Of a stretch of DNA of 64,000 nucleotides, positions 1 to 9,640 are shown piece by piece. Made by a program: the position numbers and the translations under genes. The stretch's first letter is position 1. Every line of letters starts with the position of its first letter. The notes beneath the pieces are model-generated. The model saw only the letters and a list, made by a program, of their open reading frames with translations. It searched no databases and was not told the DNA's origin. Source of the DNA: Ohtaekwangia sp036786105 (GTDB taxonomy: Bacteria; Bacteroidota; Bacteroidia; Cytophagales; Cyclobacteriaceae); assembly GCF_036786105.1 (NCBI RefSeq), contig NZ_DAIQRQ010000015.1, forward strand, positions 28,244-92,243, written 5' to 3'.

Positions 1-601
1 CAGGCTTCTCAAGTTCCACCGGATGAGCACCCAGCGTATCAGGATATTGAACAGAGCCGGGTTGCTCGAAAAGATCGCACGGAGTAAGGTCGTGATTATA
101 AACAGTGCATTCATCTTCCACAAATAAGAAATAACTTTCCAGTTCAGCTTGCGGTTAGTTATGGTAATAAAACTTCCCAGTGTGCTACCATCCCGAAGTC
201 TTGCCTGGTCAGCAATATGCGGGATGTACCGAGGGCTGTTATATCCTGAATGATAAACACCAGCGGGTGATTACCATCTCTTTTTCCGGTTGATATTCGG
301 CAGGTGAATAATATATGAAATATAGTATACCGATCTATGCTCTTACAGGGTAACAGAGCAAGTGGGTATTATAACTTAGTAACTGGTTTACCTGAACAAG
401 TGAAACGAAGCACCTGTACTCAGAAATGATCTTGTCACGCTCGTAAATAAAACCGGTTTCTGCCTAAAGATCACTGGCAGGTATCCAAGCGGAGGCTTCT
501 GTCTGGTGAGGACGGTCTGTTGCAAGCCCTGGCTTTTCAGTTTGTGCATTGGCCCAAAGGGCCAAAAGAAATAAAAGGAGGAAGAATAAAAATTGTTTCA
601 T
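1..601 (-). pseudogene. Decayed outer-membrane transporter-like gene (frameshifted, runs off the left edge)
   Basis: Reading the reverse strand from an ATG at 601 gives a good signal peptide (MKQFLFFLLLFLLALWANAQ) followed by TEKPGLATDRPHQTEAS, which resembles the start of the 'MetA-pathway' outer-membrane transporter family (PF13557-like, which typically begins with a TDRPDQTES motif). The frame hits a TAG at 466-464. A neighbouring frame then continues with AETGFIYERDKIISEY, the next expected family segment, before it also closes. Further down only short open pieces remain in mixed frames to the window edge. I see at least two frame disruptions, so this is most likely a dead gene. The family assignment rests on remembered motifs and is moderate; the signal peptide and the frame break are directly visible. 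Confidence 0.6.
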
Positions 602-1086
602 ACGGGAGGACTATTGGTAACCAAAGTTGGCCACTCAAATTATCCGGTCGAATTGAAAATGACTGGCCGGGCGGCTTTTATGAGTAAGTGAATGAACTAT
701 CAAAGCCAGGTGTAACGGCAAGGTATACATGGGACTAAAAAAGAAAAGCTTCAGGCCGTCTGCCCAAAGCTTTTTAAATTCCTGTAACCCTAAACCCAAA
801 ACCTATTATTTGTACAGGAGAATTTTACTGTGTATGCATAGCAAAGGTATATTGGAGAATGGCCGCGGCATAACGGGAATGAGCGAGTGGAGGATTTTTT
901 TGATTAACTGGCCGGGCGATGTTAGTACACTGTGATGCGGGGTCTAACAAATCATATTTTCTTCACATGTGCCCGGTATAATAACGTAAAGAGGCGCTCA
1001 TCCAATCGCCCGGCACTTCGCATCCGCGTGGTGAGTATCGAATCTACCTCATCATTATCCTTCCGGGACTTCAAAAACTATATGGA
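602..1086. other. Intergenic stretch, no gene recognised
   Basis: About 485 bases between the decayed gene and the 3' end of the LytTR regulator. Short open frames exist on the plus strand but look composition-driven, with no recognisable motif or ribosome-binding site. No clear terminator or repeat was seen. Confidence 0.5.
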
Positions 1087-1836
1087 TTACATTTTTGCTC
1101 CTATGCGCGTGAGGAATCCTTCCTTCTTTCGCTTTGAAACATCCAATGACTTATCGTTAGACATGATGACGTAACCTCCCTCACCACGCACGTATTTTTT
1201 AACAGCATTCAGGTTAATGAGATATGAATTATGGATGCGATAAAAATTGTGATCGCTCAGCATGTCTTCATATTCTTTCAACGTGCGGCTCACCACATAC
1301 TTCTTTCCATCGACTACTGTAATCTCGGTATAATTGCTGGAAGCCTCACAGTATAATATATCCTGCGTTTTTACAAACACCAGTCCATCGGATGTGGGCA
1401 GTGCAAGCTTGTAATTTTCTGACGAAGTTGTTTTGAGATTCTGCATGAGCTGCTGCAGACGCACAGAGATGGAATCGCCCATGCGCTTTTCAACTTTGGC
1501 CAGTGCGCGTTTGAGTTCCTCTATATCAATCGGCTTCAACAGATAATCGATAGCCGAAAACTTAAAAGCCTTGATTGCATACTCCGAATAAGCTGTGGTA
1601 AAAATTACTTCAAAATCAAAGTCGCGAAGCTTGGTAAGCAAATCGAAACCCGTTTCACGCTGTAACTGAATGTCCAGGAATACAACATCGGGTTTGTGTT
1701 CCTGAATGGCTTGTATCGCTTCGGCAACATCCTGGCACAACGCCTTTACAGAAACATCATCACAAAACTCTTCTAGTAGAATTTTAAGACTTTCACGGCT
1801 TTTCAGCTCATCGTCTACAATAATAGCGTTGATCAT
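1087..1836 (-). CDS. LytTR-family response regulator
   Basis: A 249-residue DNA-binding response regulator. The receiver domain (about 1-120) has the acidic pair D8/D9, phospho-acceptor D55 in FLDIQ, T80/T81 and K101 before P102. A LytTR DNA-binding domain fills about 145-249, with the typical ILYCEASSNYTEI and FYRIHNSYLINL segments. It lies 40 bases downstream of the multi-PAS kinase on the same strand, so the two form a LytS/LytR-type pair in one operon. LytTR proteins bind direct repeats in promoters. The target genes cannot be read from this window. No residue needed for phosphorylation is missing. Confidence 0.93.
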   Translation of the reverse strand: MINAIIVDDELKSRESLKILLEEFCDDVSVKALCQDVAEAIQAIQEHKPDVVFLDIQLQRETGFDLLTKLRDFDFEVIFTTAYSEYAIKAFKFSAIDYLLKPIDIEELKRALAKVEKRMGDSISVRLQQLMQNLKTTSSENYKLALPTSDGLVFVKTQDILYCEASSNYTEITVVDGKKYVVSRTLKEYEDMLSDHNFYRIHNSYLINLNAVKKYVRGEGGYVIMSNDKSLDVSKRKKEGFLTRIGAKM

Positions 1837-1876
1837 AATTCAGGGCATATACAAGATAAGAGGAAATTCGAAAACG

Positions 1877-4800
1877 TCAGAATCTTACCCAAATATTTAC
1901 TCGCGTTCCTTGTGGTTCACCATCTTCTGTTACCAGGTCTTGTATTTCAAAGGCAACATTATCACGCTCATTGATCAGACGTAATCGTTCTTCCGTCAGC
2001 ACAGTACCCATGGAGTTGTGCTTCGGAAAATTTTTACTGCGTAATTCTTTTGCCGCTGCACGGCCAATGCCGTTATCTTCAACGGTGAAGAGCACGCGGT
2101 CCTGATCATAGCGCACGGTAATTTTAAGAAGCCCCTTGCCCTGCTTGCTATAAAGACCATGAAGAATGGCATTTTCCACATAGGGTTGAATAAGCAGCGA
2201 TGGTATCTCAATGCTTTCCTGGTCAAGCTCCGGGTCTATCTCTAACTGAAACTCGAATTTATTTTCAAAACGAACCATTTCGAGGTTAATATAGTAGTGA
2301 AGCAATGCAATTTCATCGGCGATACTAATCTTATCATTCACCGAATGCGTGAGCACACCACGTATCAGCTTCGAGAAAGTTGACAAATAATTAATTGCAT
2401 TCTGCCTGTCGTTCTTGGCAATGAAATACTGGATAGAGTTGAGTGCGTTAAAAATAAAATGCGGGTTCATCACCGATCGCAAGGCCATCAATTTTAACTC
2501 TCCGATCTTTCTATTAGCTTCCGCCAACTCTTCTGCTTTGTGCTTCAGATCCGTTATATCGCGGGTATATATAGATGCTCCTACTACGCGTTGGTTCTCA
2601 ACAATCGGGTGAACAGAAATTTGTGTAATGGTGTGTTCACCCTTGTATTCTTCCAACACCGATTCGCCTGTGAAGACGCGGTTATAGATGCCGATCCAAT
2701 AGTCAATAAGATAATCCGGCAAATACCCGCGTGATGCCTCGATCATATCCTGCCCTACCGTATACGCTACGTTATACTGATCTTTCATTGTTTGATAAAA
2801 AACCTGATTGAGCGTAGTAATGCGATAGTCCAGATCGACTGACCAGATGCTAAGGTCGGTGTTGTTGATGATTGCATGGAGCTTCGTTTCGTTCTCTCGT
2901 ATCTTGTCTTCGGCCAGCTTTTGTTCAGTGATGTCTTCTGCAAAAACCGTTATTCCGGTGATGCTGTCTTTACCCTTGATTGGACTGAATGAATATTTAT
3001 GATACCGGTTATTGCGCTTCTCCTGTGTCACAAACGACTCGCCCGTTAACGCGCGCTCATAACATTCATTCCATGTTGTGCGCAACCAGTTTGCTTCCGG
3101 ATGTGTTGAATTTTGTGCTATGATTGGCTGGCCGTATACCAGTTCTGAATCATAGAGATGCTTCATATACTCTTTAAAAGTCTGGTTGCAGGTAATCAGG
3201 CGGTATTGCCTGTCAACCGCCCACACCATGAACTTGGTGTTGTTGATGGTGGCATGCAGGTTGGCTTCGCTTAGCATAAGCCGTTCTTCCGCTTCACGCT
3301 GGCTGGTGATATCGTTCATGTAAGCGGTGATACCACTGATCTTGCCTTCGATAAATATAGGATGCAGCACACAATGGTATATGCGGTCGTTCGTTTCTAC
3401 ATCAAACGTAGTGGTGCTGCCGTTCTTGGCGAGCTCATACTTATGTCGCCAGAACTCGCTAAACTCAGGCGGGTTGATGAAATCAAGGATCGGCATATTA
3501 ACAAACAGATCCGTTTTGAGATAGCGCTTGAAAAATCCCGCAAACCGGTTGTTGAAGCGAAGCAGTTTATTGCGCATATCAACCGACCAGATAAAATATT
3601 CGGTGTTGTTGAGAATGGAATGCAGGTTGGCTTCGCTCTTCACCAATTTCTCCTCAATAATTCTCTTCTCTGTTGTATCGCGTATTATGACGAGCAAGTG
3701 ATTTTCGCCATGCAGCTGAATACGTTGTGCTGAAATGGTTCCAAAAAAGTGCGCCCCATTCTTTCTTATAAATACCGACTCCATCGATACAGAACCTTCA
3801 CGCGCCAGCGTCTCGAAATATTTGTTACGATCCTGCGGAATCGCCCAGATGTTAAAGGAACTCGAAGATTTACCAATCACATCTTCGCGTGAATAGCCCG
3901 CAATAGCCTGAAGCTTTTCATTTACTTCCATGAGCATGAGATCGCGTTCGCGGAAAACAAGCATCAGGTCGGGGTTGAGATCGAACGATTTCCGGAATCG
4001 CTCTTCTGCATTTCTTCGTTCAGAAACATCGCGCACTACCGATAATATATAGGGCACGCCTTCAATCTCAACGCGATTGCTGGAAATGATTACGTGTATA
4101 ATGCTGCCGTCTTTTCTATACCACGGGCATTCCATTTCCACCACGTTATTTTCGAAGTATCGCTTGTTGAATTCCTCACGATCGTCCGGGTTGGCAAAAA
4201 GCGTCAGCGCAGACGCTGGCAAACCTATCACTTCCTGTCGTGTATAGCCCAGCACCGATTCCACCCGGTCGTTTACATCAGCAATCAGGTTGTCGCTTTC
4301 GCGCATGATTGCCATAAGGTTGGGGTTATTCCGAAAGGCAATGGAGAACTTCTGTTCACTGCTCTTTAATCGTTCTTCCGCTTCCTTCAGGTAAGTGATG
4401 TCAAACACCAAACCCACCACGCGATGAAACATGTGCCGCAGCACGGGGTATGCAGTGATCCGCACCCACTTTTTATATCCCAACGGGGTAGTTATGCGTC
4501 CTGTAATATCGAACGGTTCATAGTTCAGTGCCATGCGTTGAAAAGCATCGCGAATCAACGCGCGACCGGGCTCATCAAACAGGCTGATCACTTCTTCCGG
4601 GTCGTTCACGTTAAACTTCTCGTCAACCCCGAAGATGTTATACATTTCGTTGGACCAGAATACAGCTTTCGTATCAGACTCATATCCCCAACTTCCGATG
4701 CGCGCGAGGCGCTGCGACTGGTTGAGTATAAATTCGCGTTCCGAGAGTTGCTGCACGTGATGCGAGAGCTGGTCGTTGCTCTGGCGAAGTTCTTCTTCCA

Positions 4801-5719
4801 CCATAGCAAGCTCTTCTTCACGCACCTGCAACTCACGATTAAGTGCGCGTTGCTGTTCAAGACTTCGCTCCAGTATCTCTTCACGTGTGCGTTCACGGGT
4901 AATATCTACCCAGCTGCCTACGGCCTTTAGTGCCTGGCCGGCTTCATCGCGCACAATGGTTCCCTGATCGATCACATGCACGATCGTTCCATCTTTTTTC
5001 AGGAACCGGTAGGTATCAAAGAAATTATCGCCACTGGCTATTGCATGATCAAAATTAGCAGCTACCCGTTCGCGGTCGTCTATGTGTATATCTTGCAGCC
5101 AGTCGTCAAGTGTGTAGCCGGGGTTATTGAAACCAAACTCTTCCAGTGTTTTGTTGCCGGCTGTCCATTTCAAGGTTTTTGACCGTACATCCACTTCCCA
5201 CATGGCAGTGTTGGCGAGTTCGGCAATCATCTTAAAGCGGTTGCGTTCTACCTCCAGGTTTGCCATGAGCTCTTGCATTTTCTGATCGCGCTCATAGCGG
5301 CTGGTAACATCGCGCCAGGTGCCGATTACCCGTTCCGCCTCACCCTTTGCGTTGCGCAGAAAACGCATATTATCATAAATGACGTATACCGTGCCATTCG
5401 CTCCGAGAAAGCGATATTCATGATTGTAAATGGAAACAGAAGGATCATGAAGAGCGCGCTCAAAACCTGTTACCACCCGCTCGCGGTCTTCGGGATGTAT
5501 ATTGCTGATCCAGAAATCATTGTCAATATGCCCGGTGGGAATACCATATTTCTGCTGGTTTTCTGCCGATGCGAACCAGTATAGTGCAGGCTTACGAAAA
5601 TCAGTGACCCAGATCGCTTCTCCCAGCGTATCGAGAATTGCGGAAAACAACACGGGGTCCAGCAGTGTGTTAAAGTCCTTCTCGCTAATGCTATTCAATG
5701 CCTTGTGTAATATGAACAC
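1877..5719 (-). CDS. Eight-PAS sensor histidine kinase, LytS/His_kinase type, soluble
   Basis: A 1280-residue kinase starting with GTG at 5719. I count eight successive PAS/PAC units, most ending in the usual D-(I/V)-T motif (for example TWRDVTSRYER, SWVDITRER, IIRDTTEKR, YTRDITDLK). A coiled stretch rich in E, Q and L separates units 2 and 3. Units 6, 7 and 8 start alike (ILNNTEYFIWSVD, INNTKFMVWAVD, IINNTDLSIWSVD), which points to tandem duplication. The catalytic part is of the His_kinase (PF06580) class: MNPHFIFNALNSIQYF with H1087, an N-box near LLIQPYVENAILHG and a VEDNGIG box. No transmembrane segment is seen, so it should sense a cytoplasmic or diffusible cue. Its partner is the LytTR regulator just downstream. 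Confidence 0.93.
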   Translation of the reverse strand: MFILHKALNSISEKDFNTLLDPVLFSAILDTLGEAIWVTDFRKPALYWFASAENQQKYGIPTGHIDNDFWISNIHPEDRERVVTGFERALHDPSVSIYNHEYRFLGANGTVYVIYDNMRFLRNAKGEAERVIGTWRDVTSRYERDQKMQELMANLEVERNRFKMIAELANTAMWEVDVRSKTLKWTAGNKTLEEFGFNNPGYTLDDWLQDIHIDDRERVAANFDHAIASGDNFFDTYRFLKKDGTIVHVIDQGTIVRDEAGQALKAVGSWVDITRERTREEILERSLEQQRALNRELQVREEELAMVEEELRQSNDQLSHHVQQLSEREFILNQSQRLARIGSWGYESDTKAVFWSNEMYNIFGVDEKFNVNDPEEVISLFDEPGRALIRDAFQRMALNYEPFDITGRITTPLGYKKWVRITAYPVLRHMFHRVVGLVFDITYLKEAEERLKSSEQKFSIAFRNNPNLMAIMRESDNLIADVNDRVESVLGYTRQEVIGLPASALTLFANPDDREEFNKRYFENNVVEMECPWYRKDGSIIHVIISSNRVEIEGVPYILSVVRDVSERRNAEERFRKSFDLNPDLMLVFRERDLMLMEVNEKLQAIAGYSREDVIGKSSSSFNIWAIPQDRNKYFETLAREGSVSMESVFIRKNGAHFFGTISAQRIQLHGENHLLVIIRDTTEKRIIEEKLVKSEANLHSILNNTEYFIWSVDMRNKLLRFNNRFAGFFKRYLKTDLFVNMPILDFINPPEFSEFWRHKYELAKNGSTTTFDVETNDRIYHCVLHPIFIEGKISGITAYMNDITSQREAEERLMLSEANLHATINNTKFMVWAVDRQYRLITCNQTFKEYMKHLYDSELVYGQPIIAQNSTHPEANWLRTTWNECYERALTGESFVTQEKRNNRYHKYSFSPIKGKDSITGITVFAEDITEQKLAEDKIRENETKLHAIINNTDLSIWSVDLDYRITTLNQVFYQTMKDQYNVAYTVGQDMIEASRGYLPDYLIDYWIGIYNRVFTGESVLEEYKGEHTITQISVHPIVENQRVVGASIYTRDITDLKHKAEELAEANRKIGELKLMALRSVMNPHFIFNALNSIQYFIAKNDRQNAINYLSTFSKLIRGVLTHSVNDKISIADEIALLHYYINLEMVRFENKFEFQLEIDPELDQESIEIPSLLIQPYVENAILHGLYSKQGKGLLKITVRYDQDRVLFTVEDNGIGRAAAKELRSKNFPKHNSMGTVLTEERLRLINERDNVAFEIQDLVTEDGEPQGTRVNIWVRF

Positions 5720-5987
5720 TAAAGTTAAGAAATATCTTTCAAGACGCGGTTGCCGAAACGATGGCTATGCCGTAACACGAGAAATCCGACATTCAGGAGA
5801 GGCACCAGGAAAGACTTATCTTCAGGGCTGTTGTCATAAAAAAGCTTGTCTGTCATGCCTGGTATCCATCTTTAGATACATCTATTTGGTGAGATAATTT
5901 CGTATGTTACATACCACGTAACGTGGTGTATACGATTTGGTGTATGATTTTGCACGTTTTACTACTGCACCCTCTTATCCCACACAC

Positions 5988-5995
5988 TATCTTTG
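5988..5995 (+). promoter_or_regulatory. Candidate Bacteroidota -7 box (TATCTTTG)
   Basis: TATCTTTG fits the TAnnTTTG -7 consensus and lies about 65 bases before the ATG at 6061. No good TTG -33 element is seen at the usual distance. Its position inside the longer open frame supports 6061 as the true start of the propeller kinase. Confidence 0.4.
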
Positions 5996-6060
5996 AGTAT
6001 ATTAGAAGATATAATAGCGATACTATATCTACTCAAGTCCTGTCAACCTGCCAAACCGCC

Positions 6061-9000
6061 ATGAATGTTTTTTACTGTTTGTTGTGTTTTCTCATTTGTT
6101 TATCGGATTACATACCGGGGGTGGCGCAACAACTATTCATTCAGAAGTATCCGATTGAAGTGTACCACGGTTCCTCCCAGAACTGGGATATGACGCAAGA
6201 TGAGCAGGGCATTTTATATTTTGCCAACTCCGATGCGGTGCTCATATTCGATGGCCTACACTGGGAACAAATTACTTTACCAAACAATGCTTACGTGCTT
6301 TCAGTCTTCGCCAACATGCACGGAAAGGTTTATGTAGGGGCTTCAGGCGAATTTGGATATATAGCCAAAAATACCAAGGGAGATTACCAATACTTTTCGT
6401 TAACAGCATCACTGGCTGATGAAGTACGAAATAACCTTGCTGATATCTGGGACTTGAGGGTGGTGAACAATACCGTTGTCTTCGGTGGCGACAACGGCTA
6501 CCTTTTTGTTTATGACAATGGAAAATCAAAAATATTGTTAGACAATCTGGACGACTGGCGCCCCCGGCTCATTGAATTAAACGGAACGATATATTACATA
6601 AAAGACAATTTACTGTACCGATATGCCAATGGTGCGCTGCATTCAACAGAATATCATTTGCCGGCAGGCCTAATGCAGAGAAATCAAACCGGAAGATATA
6701 TTTTACTGGATGAAAAAAAACAACTATGGAAGTTAGACGCTACCAAGCCTGACCAAAGTGTGATGACGCCAATCTCAAACGGATTCAACGCCGCACTAAA
6801 AAACCTGGATGTAGTCTCAATCCTCTTGTTGTCTGACGGAAGACTTGCTGTATTAACCACTGAAGAAATATTAATCCTGAACTCGCATGGAGATATCGAG
6901 TATAAAGTGACCGGCGATCTGCTCGGCAACAGCATTTTAACAGAACTAATTTTCTTTGAAGATGCGCAACATAATCTCTGGTTTGCTACCGAGGAATTTA
7001 TAGGAACGATCATTACAAGTTCACCGCTAGCGTACTATGACAAGCTCAATGGTATAAAGGGCTCGGTAATAGTCATGGGGAGTCATTCCGGCCAGAAGTA
7101 CATCGGAACGACCAAAGGACTGTTTCATATGACCAGCAAGGACCGGTTTGAATTTGTTACCAGCGGCGCTGTATGGAACATGTATACCCTGAATGGTCAC
7201 TTTTACATGGTAAACGATTACGGAGTGTACGAAGTCATCAATCACCAGGCTCACCTCCTGGTTGAACAACGCTTAGCACTATCGCTGTGCGCGGTGGCGC
7301 AACACCCGGATCGTATGATCATGGGCACTTATGATGCAGGCTTGTGGCTTTTAACGAAGAAAGACGGTATATGGAGCCGGCGCAGGATCAGGGGTTTTGA
7401 AGAGGAAACAAAACTTATTCAAGAAGACGAAAACGGAAACTTCTGGATTGCCCACTATGGTAAAGGCATCTGGAAATTGCAGTTAAACAACACCATGGAT
7501 TCTGTTGTTGGGAAAAAATTTTATGGCGCGCTTCATAACCTCCCCTCGCACGTTAATAATCGCATTCACAAACTTCGCGACCATACGATCCTTGTTACCA
7601 CGCAAAATGGCATTTATCGCTACAACGCGTTGAAAGACATATTTGAGCCTGATCCCAGGTTTCGAAAAGCGCTGGAAGGTATACAGGTATATTCGCTAAC
7701 CGAAGGGCCGGATGAAAATATATACATCCGGGGAAAGAAGAATATCGCTGGGGGTACGGAGCAGTTTACAGGCCTGTTAAAAAAGGAAGCCGACAATACT
7801 TATTCACTTTTTTCAACGCCTTTTAATAAAATACCCTGGATGGATATTGAACCATGTTTACTAACGGTGCAGGACGAAGTGTGGATTGGTAATAACAGCC
7901 ACGTCATTGTCTACCGTCCTCTTAAGAAAACATATTACCAGGAAATACCTCAACTGGTCATAAAAAAAGTAACCGCAGCAGACTCCGTTATCTCCATTAA
8001 CAATACGGCACGCAAAAAATTAATCCTCCCTTACAACCGAAATAATTTACGCTTTGATTTCAGCGGCTCGTTCTATGAGGAAGCTGATAAAAATGAGTTT
8101 CAATATAAGTTGATAGGCTTTGATAAAGATTGGTCACCCTGGACGACCAGTCAGGAAGCACATTTTACCAATTTACCGGAAGGCGATTATACATTCACCG
8201 TACGCCTTCGAAATGTATATAAGCAGGAAAGTAAACCTGCGGTTTTCTCCTTTCACATATTGCCTCCTATATATCGAACGGTGTGGGCTTACCTGGTATA
8301 TGCAGGACTGCTGGGACTGCTGGTATATGGCCTCACAATACTCCGCACCAAAAGAGTGAACCGGCAAAAAGCAATGCTGGAGCTGCAAGTCTATGAAAAG
8401 ACCCAAGAACTGTTGGCGATGAATGAAGAGATCATTACACAGAATGACGAGATCTCTCACATCAATGAGGAGCTAAACCTGAAGAATACAGAGATTGAAA
8501 AACAGTCTGAAATACTGCGACAGTCAAATTATACGAAGGATAAATTATTCTCTATCATTTCGCACGATCTTCGTGGACCGATAAATCAATTCCGTAGCAT
8601 ATTGGACTTGTTCGAATCCGGGTATATATCGGAGAACGAGTTTCAAAAAAACCTGATGCCTGACTTGAAGGATCGGATACACTACGTAGCCACCCTTATC
8701 GATAACCTGCTGCATTGGGCTAAAGATCAGATGGAGGGAATACAAGTAAAACCCGGTGTATTTGATTTGCCGCAGGTCATCCATGAAACCGTTAACCTGC
8801 TGAGGCCACAGGCACAGAGAAAATCAATTACACTGGGACTTGATATTGCACCTTCCCTGCAAGTGTATGGTGACAAAGATATGATCAAACTGGTGTTGCG
8901 TAACCTGATCAGCAACGCCATAAAATTTACACCTCAAAAAGGAGCGATTGCCATTACCACACGAAATGAAAACGAGTATATATACATCGCGGTAGCAGAT

Positions 9001-9237
9001 ACAGGTACGGGCTTGTCTCCAGAAGAGATCCACCGCATTCAGGATAAAGAATACTTTACCAAATACGGTACGGCCGGTGAAAAAGGTTCCGGTCTCGGCC
9101 TGATGCTCTGCCGCGAGTTTGTAGAGAAGAATGGTGGTCAGCTCTTCATCGAAAGCAAACCTGACATCGGGAGTACATTTACATTCAGCTTACCTTACGG
9201 TGATAAAGGCAAAGCTTTATTTTGCGCGAAGGACTAA
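6061..9237 (+). CDS. Two-component propeller / Y_Y_Y sensor histidine kinase
   Basis: A membrane histidine kinase of 1058 residues. The frame is open from 5923, but ATG 6061 starts a proper signal sequence (MNVFYCLLCFLICLSDY) and a -7 box lies upstream of it. The periplasmic part is a run of propeller blades (for example ENGNFWIAHYGKGIWKL), then a Y_Y_Y domain ending in FTNLPEGDYTFTVRLRN, one transmembrane helix (AYLVYAGLLGLLVYGLTIL) and a coiled coil. HisKA has H835 in SIISHDLRGP. The ATPase has NLISNAIKF, DTGTGLS and GSGLGLMLC boxes. Unlike the SusR-type hybrid proteins it ends after the ATPase, with no receiver or AraC domain and no adjacent regulator, so its partner must be elsewhere. Propeller kinases of this type usually sense carbohydrates or other extracellular compounds; the ligand here is unknown. 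Confidence 0.92.
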   Translation: MNVFYCLLCFLICLSDYIPGVAQQLFIQKYPIEVYHGSSQNWDMTQDEQGILYFANSDAVLIFDGLHWEQITLPNNAYVLSVFANMHGKVYVGASGEFGYIAKNTKGDYQYFSLTASLADEVRNNLADIWDLRVVNNTVVFGGDNGYLFVYDNGKSKILLDNLDDWRPRLIELNGTIYYIKDNLLYRYANGALHSTEYHLPAGLMQRNQTGRYILLDEKKQLWKLDATKPDQSVMTPISNGFNAALKNLDVVSILLLSDGRLAVLTTEEILILNSHGDIEYKVTGDLLGNSILTELIFFEDAQHNLWFATEEFIGTIITSSPLAYYDKLNGIKGSVIVMGSHSGQKYIGTTKGLFHMTSKDRFEFVTSGAVWNMYTLNGHFYMVNDYGVYEVINHQAHLLVEQRLALSLCAVAQHPDRMIMGTYDAGLWLLTKKDGIWSRRRIRGFEEETKLIQEDENGNFWIAHYGKGIWKLQLNNTMDSVVGKKFYGALHNLPSHVNNRIHKLRDHTILVTTQNGIYRYNALKDIFEPDPRFRKALEGIQVYSLTEGPDENIYIRGKKNIAGGTEQFTGLLKKEADNTYSLFSTPFNKIPWMDIEPCLLTVQDEVWIGNNSHVIVYRPLKKTYYQEIPQLVIKKVTAADSVISINNTARKKLILPYNRNNLRFDFSGSFYEEADKNEFQYKLIGFDKDWSPWTTSQEAHFTNLPEGDYTFTVRLRNVYKQESKPAVFSFHILPPIYRTVWAYLVYAGLLGLLVYGLTILRTKRVNRQKAMLELQVYEKTQELLAMNEEIITQNDEISHINEELNLKNTEIEKQSEILRQSNYTKDKLFSIISHDLRGPINQFRSILDLFESGYISENEFQKNLMPDLKDRIHYVATLIDNLLHWAKDQMEGIQVKPGVFDLPQVIHETVNLLRPQAQRKSITLGLDIAPSLQVYGDKDMIKLVLRNLISNAIKFTPQKGAIAITTRNENEYIYIAVADTGTGLSPEEIHRIQDKEYFTKYGTAGEKGSGLGLMLCREFVEKNGGQLFIESKPDIGSTFTFSLPYGDKGKALFCAKD

Positions 9238-9640
9238 GAGGCTGCTGGCTCAAGCCACTGGCTGCTGGAAGGTAAGATGCATCGAAGTTCTTCAATATTT
9301 ATGCGAAAGGTTACTGANNNNNNNNNNNNNNNNNNNNNNNNNNNNNNNNNNNNNNNNNNNNNNNNNNNNNNNNNNNNNNNNNNNNNNNNNNNNNNNNNNN
9401 NNNNNNNNNNNNNNNNNTGCTGGAAGGTAAGATGCATCGAAGTTCTTCAATATTTATGCGAAAGGTTACTGAGATTTATTAGCGGCGTTTATTTTTATTT
9501 CAAGATATCCCATTCCGCCAATAAGGTAGGAGCACCTCACTGCATCGCACTATTCCAGCTTACGCCCACTCATCTAGCAGCTGGCAGCTTGAAGGCTAGC
9601 AGCTATTTTTTCCTATCTTTCCGCACTAACGTGTAATCAA
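9238..9640. other. Intergenic region with a 100-N gap and duplicated 55-mers
   Basis: The stretch holds a gap of 100 N (9318-9417). The 55 bases at 9263-9317 reappear unchanged at 9418-9472, as expected when two contigs ending on the same k-mer are scaffolded without merging. Removing the gap and one copy would shorten the region by 155 bases. The rest is non-coding; a TATCTTTC sequence at 9614-9621 resembles a -7 box for the symporter. Confidence 0.85.
9574..9604 (-). repeat. AGCTGCTAGC-word intergenic repeat, copy 1 (reverse orientation)
   Basis: On the minus strand this reads AGCTGCTAGCC, TTCAAGCTGCC, AGCTGCTAG. The same word occurs at 19413-19440 and 38861-38892, always outside genes. 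A diverged GCTGCTGG version lies at 9241-9270. Confidence 0.6.

Noticed and set aside
729..1174. Two plus-strand frames of 68 and 80 codons
   Set aside because: No motif, no good start signal, and the second overlaps the LytTR gene on the other strand.
3362..4930. Long plus-strand open frames opposite the eight-PAS kinase (3362-3733, 4424-4930)
   Set aside because: They are antisense shadows of a well-supported coding frame, without motifs, starts or ribosome-binding sites of their own.
5923..6060. Upstream extension of the propeller kinase
   Set aside because: The signal peptide begins at 6061 and a -7 box lies inside the extension.
9131..9636. Open frames crossing the first N-gap
   Set aside because: They run through 100 N and duplicated k-mer sequence, so they are assembly artefacts.
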